A model generated the notes under the pieces. The model was not told where the DNA came from and made no database searches. It saw only the letters and a list, made by a program, of their open reading frames with translations. DNA of 9,687 nucleotides. Source: CAZVFH01 sp964626415 (GTDB lineage Bacteria > Patescibacteriota > UBA1384 > XYA2-FULL-43-10 > CAINNR01). This document shows positions 6,147-9,687 of the stretch, piece by piece (position 1 is the first letter of the stretch; the number at the start of each line of letters is the position of its first letter). Position numbers and translations under genes: made by a program. The DNA lies in assembly GCA_964626415.1 (NCBI GenBank), contig CAZVFH010000028.1, positions 1 through 9,687 on the forward strand, in the 5' to 3' direction.

Positions 6147-6212
6147 AGTTGCGTAGTATTGAATTTATCAGCGTTATTTCAGTGTTAATTAATCAGCGTA
6201 GTTAGGAGGAAA

Positions 6213-6740
6213 ATGTCCGAAGAAACAAAGTCGGCAGAAGTTGCTCCGGCGCCAGCGGCACCAAGTGGCAAAAAAAATAATGCCGTTTTGATTATTATCA
6301 TTATTGTTGTCGTGCTTGTGATCTTGGGAATTATTGGAAAAGTCGTTGTTGGGTATGTCGCGAGAAAAGCCGGGGAAAAATTAGCCGAAGGAATTGTTAG
6401 TTCAGTTACTGGCGGCAAAGTTGATGTTGACACTGGCAGTGGTGTTAGTTGGCCATCGGATATGCCGTCAAGCGTGCCAAAATACTCCAAAGGCAAAATT
6501 ACAATGGCGACAAAAATTAACGAAGAGGGTTCAAAGGGTTGGTCGGTGATAATTTCCGAAACCAGCCAAAGCGATTACGATTCTTATAAATCCCAAGTCG
6601 TGTCTGCCGGCTGGACAAACTCATCATCAACTTCTTTTGGTGCAATTATTGACATTTATGAAAATGCTGATTACCAGTTGAATTTAACATTCGATTCAAG
6701 CTCCAGCGGCGTTTCAATTACAGTCGCGCTAAAGAGTTAG
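6213..6740 (+). CDS. Membrane-anchored extracytoplasmic protein of unknown function
   Basis: The 175-residue protein has a short cytosolic Ala/Pro-rich tail, a basic KKNN patch, and one strong transmembrane helix (about 24-48, nearly all I, V and L). There is no lipobox or cleavage site, so it should be an N-in, C-out anchor. A linker rich in G, S and D (about 60-79) leads to a globular part starting W80-PSDMPSSVPKYSKGKI. It continues with KGWSVIISE, a YDSYKSQVVSAGW segment (about 122-134) and alternating polar and hydrophobic strands to the end. The 'P.D.P.Y..GKI ... GW' order recalls small extracytoplasmic domains of CPR and Gram-positive membrane proteins, but I cannot name a family. AGGAGG (6204-6209) lies 3 nt before ATG 6213. 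A bidirectional terminator follows, so it is monocistronic. Confidence 0.85.
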   Translation: MSEETKSAEVAPAPAAPSGKKNNAVLIIIIIVVVLVILGIIGKVVVGYVARKAGEKLAEGIVSSVTGGKVDVDTGSGVSWPSDMPSSVPKYSKGKITMATKINEEGSKGWSVIISETSQSDYDSYKSQVVSAGWTNSSSTSFGAIIDIYENADYQLNLTFDSSSSGVSITVALKS

Positions 6741-6756
6741 TAATTAATTTTATTTT

Positions 6757-6796
6757 AAAAAAAAGCTACGCCCTAGCGGCGTAGTTTTGATTTTTT
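6757..6796. terminator. Bidirectional intrinsic terminator
   Basis: CTACGCC (6766-6772) pairs with GGCGTAG (6778-6784) around a 5-nt loop. The right side continues TTTTGATTTTTT (6785-6796) and the left side has eight A residues (6757-6764). It can therefore end transcription of the plus-strand 6213 gene and of the convergent minus-strand gene that stops at 6805. Confidence 0.85.
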
Positions 6797-6804
6797 GCTT
6801 AAAT

Positions 6805-7248
6805 TCAGGCGGCAAGACGAAATTCTCTAAACGGTTCGTGTGCACTTGCGGCTTTTGAAAGATTGACGCAAAACCCTCGCAGTTCTGCCAAACTTGTGTG
6901 GTTGAAAATACTCAAAGGATCATGACAAATGGCTTGAAGCGTGCACAAATGGATAGTGATTCGGCTAATCAATTCGTCAAAGTAATTAGGCCATGAGAAA
7001 TTTTTCTCCGGATCGGGGCGGTAATCAAGTGCTTCGGCAAGCGTTGGCTGTCTCTTGTCAAAAAGATGAAGCCGCTGGTATTCAGGATCAATACCACATC
7101 TTTTAAAATGACGGACCGTTTCACAAAGCCAATCCTTCAACGGTTCCAAATTAGTTTCAGTACTAGAATTTCCGAATCTTCCCAAAATGATTTTGTCGAC
7201 ATCAATTGCGGCTCCGATTGCCAACAATGTCAATCTTTCACTTGCCAT
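6805..7248 (-). CDS. Orphan soluble protein of unknown function
   Basis: I do not recognise this 147-residue protein. It has no signal peptide or membrane helix. It begins MASERLTLLAIGAAIDVDKIILGRF and is rich in charged and aromatic residues, with PLKDWLCETVRHFKRCGIDPEYQRLHLF near 35-62, then DPEKNFSWPNYFDELISRITIHLCTLQAICHD, and ends HEPFREFRLAA. The composition suggests a helical protein. Four cysteines are scattered, with no metal-binding pattern. ATG 7248 is preferred because GGAAGG (7257-7262 on the plus strand, read in reverse) lies 8 nt upstream; GTG 7257 would add three residues but sits on the binding site. It stands alone, convergent to the 6213 gene and divergent from the NYN gene, with a strong promoter and a shared terminator. 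Its base content seems slightly more GC-rich than its neighbours. Confidence 0.75.
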   Translation of the reverse strand: MASERLTLLAIGAAIDVDKIILGRFGNSSTETNLEPLKDWLCETVRHFKRCGIDPEYQRLHLFDKRQPTLAEALDYRPDPEKNFSWPNYFDELISRITIHLCTLQAICHDPLSIFNHTSLAELRGFCVNLSKAASAHEPFREFRLAA

Positions 7249-7282
7249 TGCCAGCACCTTCCTTGTTGGTTTCTAAAACCAT

Positions 7283-7310
7283 ATTATCACCAAGTATATT
7301 CTTTTGTCAA
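7283..7310 (-). promoter_or_regulatory. Strong promoter for the minus-strand orphan gene
   Basis: On the minus strand TTGACA (7305-7310) and GATAAT (7283-7288) are 16 bp apart; the -35 is perfect and the -10 has one mismatch. Transcription would start near 7276, giving a leader of under 30 nt. A small inverted repeat (GGTTT-CTA-AAACC, 7268-7280) overlaps the expected start and could be an operator. Confidence 0.68.
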
Positions 7311-7330
7311 AAATTTCAAATCATTTTTTC

Positions 7331-7359
7331 TTATCAATCTTACCAAAAAGTGTTATGAT
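7331..7359 (+). promoter_or_regulatory. Possible promoter for the NYN gene
   Basis: TTATCA (7331-7336) and TATGAT (7354-7359) are 17 bp apart. Other -10-like boxes (TATATT 7365-7370, GATAAT 7374-7379) follow closely, so the exact start is unclear. It is divergent from the minus-strand promoter at 7283-7310. Confidence 0.4.
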
Positions 7360-7405
7360 TTGGATATATTCTTGATAATGCCGAAGGATTGATAAATGAA
7401 ATCTT

Positions 7406-7936
7406 ATGACTAAAAACAAATTAAATAATTATGCTTTTATTGATAGCCAAAATCTAAATTTAGCGATTTTGGACATGGGGTGGAAACTTGATTATCAACG
7501 TTTTCGAGTTTATTTGTCTGATAAATTTAATGTTAAAAAGGCATTCTTGTTTATCGGTTATGTTGAAAAAAACAAATCACTTTACAAATTTCTGAAAAAG
7601 TCCAATTATGAGTTGATTTTTAAACCAACTTTGAAATATAAAAAAGATCAAAAATCATATACAAAAGGCAATGTTGATGCCGAACTTGTACTTCATACAA
7701 TGATAGAACTCCCAAATTTTGATAAAGCGATCATTGTTTCCGGTGACGGGGATTTTTATTGCTTGATTGAATATTTGATAAAGAATAAGAAATTTTTAAA
7801 TCTGATAATTCCAAACCCAAATCGTTATTCAGCACTTTTGCGGAAATTTCGCCAGTATTTTGTTTATATTCATAAATTGGAAATAAAACTTGGACAAACA
7901 AAAAAAGAAGGGAGCGACCTTCGGACGAAACCTTAG
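7406..7936 (+). CDS. NYN-domain (LabA/DUF88-like, PIN-fold) nuclease
   Basis: The 176-residue protein has the NYN fold, a PIN-like metal-dependent domain usually acting on RNA. The acidic site is complete: D13 in NYAFIDSQNL, D91 in KGNVDAELVLHTM, and D114 and D116 in VSGDGDF. The spacing and the FID.QN opening are typical. After the domain (about 8-145) is a basic tail (RKFRQYF, then TKKEGSDLRTKP). An in-frame TGA at 7397 blocks any upstream start, so ATG 7406 is the only good choice. The nearest Shine-Dalgarno-like sequence (AAGGA, 7384-7388) is too far upstream and instead fits ATG 7396 of a 5-codon overlapping frame. The stop codon lies inside an extended hairpin (7907-7947). The target RNA is unknown; ligA begins 46 bp downstream. 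Confidence 0.9.
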   Translation: MTKNKLNNYAFIDSQNLNLAILDMGWKLDYQRFRVYLSDKFNVKKAFLFIGYVEKNKSLYKFLKKSNYELIFKPTLKYKKDQKSYTKGNVDAELVLHTMIELPNFDKAIIVSGDGDFYCLIEYLIKNKKFLNLIIPNPNRYSALLRKFRQYFVYIHKLEIKLGQTKKEGSDLRTKP

Positions 7937-7947
7937 GTGTGCCCTTC
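7907..7947. other. Extended hairpin across the NYN stop codon
   Basis: GAAGGG (7907-7912) pairs with CCCTTC (7942-7947). Inside, ACCT (7917-7920) pairs with AGGT (7935-7938), and GG (7923-7924) may pair with CC (7931-7932) around ACGAAA. The TAG stop is at 7934-7936. On the minus strand the outer stem runs into seven T residues (complement of 7900-7906), as in a terminator; on the plus strand no U-tract follows. It is either a structured 3' element of the NYN mRNA or a terminator against antisense transcription. Confidence 0.55.
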
Positions 7948-7982
7948 CATCGTGATTAATATTAATTATAGCAAATCAAATT

Positions 7983-9687
7983 ATGTTGTCAAGAGGTGAA
8001 GCAAAAAAGCGACTAGTTCAACTTCGCAAAGAAATTGATGAGCATCGCTATTTATACAACACAAAAGATGCGCCAAAAATTTCTGATGCGGCGTATGATT
8101 CTTTATTTCACGAACTTGTAAAACTTGAAGAGCAGTTTCCTGATTTAATAATTACGGATTCTCCAAGCCAGCGAGTTGGTGCAAAACCGGCAAAAGAATT
8201 TGCCAAAGTTCACCACGAAATAAAAATGCTTTCGATAAATGATGTCTTTAATTTCGAAGAATTGCAAAAATGGGAGGAGCGACTTTTTAAACTTGGAGCA
8301 AAACCAGCTATCGAAGAGCATGGCTATTTTGTTGAATTAAAAATGGACGGACTTGCGGCTTCTTTAATTTATGAAAATGGAATTTTATCGCTCGGCTCAA
8401 CAAGAGGCGATGGAGTTATTGGCGAAGATGTGACGAATAATTTGAAAACAATCGGCTCTATTCCACTTTCAATCCGTCATCCCCGATCTAGTCGGGGATC
8501 CACTAATAGTGATCTTAAACTATCAGTAGATTCCCGCCTTCGCGGGAATGACGAAATCGAAAATTTATTATGTCGTCGCGGCGCCGAAGGGCTCTTGAAA
8601 AAATTTGAAGTTCGGGGGGAAGCGTTTTTGTCAACTTCTGATTTTGAAAAATTAAATGCCGAGCGCGAGAAATCGGGTCTGGCAAAATATGCTAATCCGC
8701 GAAATATTGCCGCCGGCTCAATTCGCCAACTTGATCCAAAAATTACCGCCAGCCGCGATTTGGATTTCTTTGTCTACTCTGTTGCGTCAAAATTGGGTCT
8801 GCAATTTCATCATGAGGAACACGACTTAGCAAAGTGTTTGGGGTTTAAAATCAATAAAAATAATAAACATTGCAAGAATTTGGCGGAGGTCGAGAACTTT
8901 TTGAAACATTGGGAATCGGCACGAGAAAATCTGCCATACCAAACCGATGGTGTTGTTATCATCGTCGACAACAAAAAGGCCTTTGATCGTTTGGGAGTCG
9001 TCGGTAAAGCGCCGCGGGGAATGATCGCCTATAAATTTGCCGCCGAAGAAGCGACATCGCAAGTAAAAGAAATTATTATTCAAGTCGGTCGGACTGGAAA
9101 ATTAACACCAGTCGCAGTGATGAATCCGACATTGGTTGCCGGATCAACTGTTTCACGGGCGACTTTGCATAATGCCGATGAAATCGCCCGCAAAGATATT
9201 AGAGTTGGTGACACGGTAATTATTCGAAAAGCTGGTGATGTTATTCCTGAAGTTGTTGAGGTAATAAAAAAAATGCGTACAGGAAGCGAAAAAAGTTTCA
9301 AAATGCCAAAAGTTTGTCAGATCTGCGGCGGGGGAGTTGAGAAAAAAGCCGATGAAGTTGACTATTATTGTAAAAAGAAAAATTGTGCCGTTCGTTTGCG
9401 GCGAAGTTTGGAATTTTTTGTGTCAAAAAATGCTTTTAATATCGATGGAATGGGTCCAAAAATTATAGAGCAATTGATAAATGTTGGCTTGGTCGAATCA
9501 GCGGTTAATATCTTTAAATTAAAAGTTGAAGATTTACAGCCGCTCGAGCGCTTTGCTGAAAAATCGGCCGAAAATATTATTTCTTCAATAGAAAAAAGCA
9601 AAAAAATTTCACTTGAGCGATTTATTTATGCGCTTGGAATTCGTCATATCGGCGCCGAAACGGCAAATGACATCGCCGAGCAGTTTG
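7983..9687 (+). CDS. ligA: NAD-dependent DNA ligase LigA, 3'-truncated by the window end
   Basis: LigA seals nicks in DNA using NAD, in replication and repair. The frame is open for 568 codons to the window end. Domain Ia is clear (HRYLYN..DAPKISDAAYDSLFHEL, then DSPSQRVG). The adenylated lysine is K120 in ELKMDG. Other conserved stretches are TRGDGVIGEDVT, EVRGEAF, NPRNIAAGSIRQLDP, YQTDGVV and the AYKFAAEEA region. The OB part contains VGRTGKLTPVA, and HNADEIARKDIRVGDTVIIRKAGDVIPEVV. A C4 zinc finger (C445, C448, C463, C468) and helix-hairpin-helix repeats (FNIDGMG; YALGIRHIGAETA) follow. The BRCT domain is beyond the window. Residues about 165-191, between SIPLSI and FEVRGEAF, are encoded by an in-frame palindromic repeat. 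ATG 7983 has no Shine-Dalgarno sequence; it matches the family N-terminus. Confidence 0.96.
   Translation, partial: MLSRGEAKKRLVQLRKEIDEHRYLYNTKDAPKISDAAYDSLFHELVKLEEQFPDLIITDSPSQRVGAKPAKEFAKVHHEIKMLSINDVFNFEELQKWEERLFKLGAKPAIEEHGYFVELKMDGLAASLIYENGILSLGSTRGDGVIGEDVTNNLKTIGSIPLSIRHPRSSRGSTNSDLKLSVDSRLRGNDEIENLLCRRGAEGLLKKFEVRGEAFLSTSDFEKLNAEREKSGLAKYANPRNIAAGSIRQLDPKITASRDLDFFVYSVASKLGLQFHHEEHDLAKCLGFKINKNNKHCKNLAEVENFLKHWESARENLPYQTDGVVIIVDNKKAFDRLGVVGKAPRGMIAYKFAAEEATSQVKEIIIQVGRTGKLTPVAVMNPTLVAGSTVSRATLHNADEIARKDIRVGDTVIIRKAGDVIPEVVEVIKKMRTGSEKSFKMPKVCQICGGGVEKKADEVDYYCKKKNCAVRLRRSLEFFVSKNAFNIDGMGPKIIEQLINVGLVESAVNIFKLKVEDLQPLERFAEKSAENIISSIEKSKKISLERFIYALGIRHIGAETANDIAEQF
8475..8553. repeat. 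Palindromic repeat inserted in frame within ligA
   Basis: The 79-bp element runs from CGTCATCCCCG to CGGGAATGACG; these ends are inverted copies with one mismatch. It contains two perfect 8-bp hairpins: ATCCCCGA (8479-8486) with TCGGGGAT (8492-8499), and ATTCCCGC (8530-8537) with GCGGGAAT (8542-8549). The middle part is itself weakly palindromic. It encodes ligA residues 165-191, ending SRLRGNDE, with no stop or frameshift. Ordinary LigA proteins have only a short loop at this place. The ends match those of the intergenic repeat at 97-188. Confidence 0.9.

Noticed and set aside
7917..7938. Self-cleaving ribozyme or known riboswitch at the NYN stop codon
   Set aside because: A GAAA-like piece is present, but the CUGAUGA core of a hammerhead and the signatures of riboswitch classes I know are absent.
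8826..9601. Minus-strand frames opposite ligA
   Set aside because: ligA is fully conserved on the plus strand here; the opposite frames have no ribosome sites or known domains.
1..9687. CRISPR array, tRNA or rRNA gene, or reassigned UGA codon
   Set aside because: No regularly spaced direct repeats and no tRNA or rRNA signatures were seen, and the conserved genes read through without in-frame UGA.

Overview
The window looks like a chromosomal piece of a small-genome, AT-rich bacterium, most likely a member of the Candidate Phyla Radiation (Patescibacteria). This rests on several signs. Two identical copies of the palindrome CCTGCCTGCCGGCAGGCAGG sit between genes; I associate this dispersed repeat with CPR genomes. 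Much of the window is given to short membrane proteins of unknown role (DUF4870/Tic20-like types). There is a pseudopilin-type domain of the kind common in CPR, and an NYN nuclease. No phylum-level marker is complete enough to go further. AGGAGG-type ribosome binding sites are used by several genes, start codons include TTG and GTG, and nothing suggests UGA recoding.

Layout: 1-236 is a leader with a likely promoter and a GTCAT...ATGAC hairpin repeat. rplI (bL9) follows at 237-689, then a TTG-started, 727-residue single-pass membrane protein (741-2924) that combines a disordered Pro/Thr-rich cytosolic part, a LolA/LppX-like extracytoplasmic part and a pseudopilin-like C-terminal head. lemA (2948-3502), two small multi-pass proteins (3616-3957, 3962-4264) and the zinc metalloprotease gene htpX (4343-5230) form a membrane quality-control-like cluster on the same strand.

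From 5231 to 5549 there is no gene. Instead there are two related, perfect long palindromes with an AT-rich inverted repeat between them, then a near-consensus promoter that drives a single small zinc-ribbon-like gene (5550-5981) closed by a clear terminator. A second CPR-type palindrome and a membrane-anchored protein (6213-6740) follow. A bidirectional terminator separates that gene from a convergent orphan gene on the minus strand (6805-7248), which has its own strong promoter. Divergent from it lies an NYN-domain nuclease gene (7406-7936), whose stop codon is buried in an extended hairpin. The window ends inside ligA (NAD-dependent DNA ligase, 7983 to beyond the end).

The most notable observation is a 79-bp double-hairpin palindromic repeat inserted in frame in ligA at residues about 165-191. 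It adds a 'SRLRGNDE'-type peptide inside the adenylation domain without breaking the frame. It shares GTCAT/ATGAC ends with the repeat upstream of rplI, so one repeat family seems to occur both between and inside genes here.
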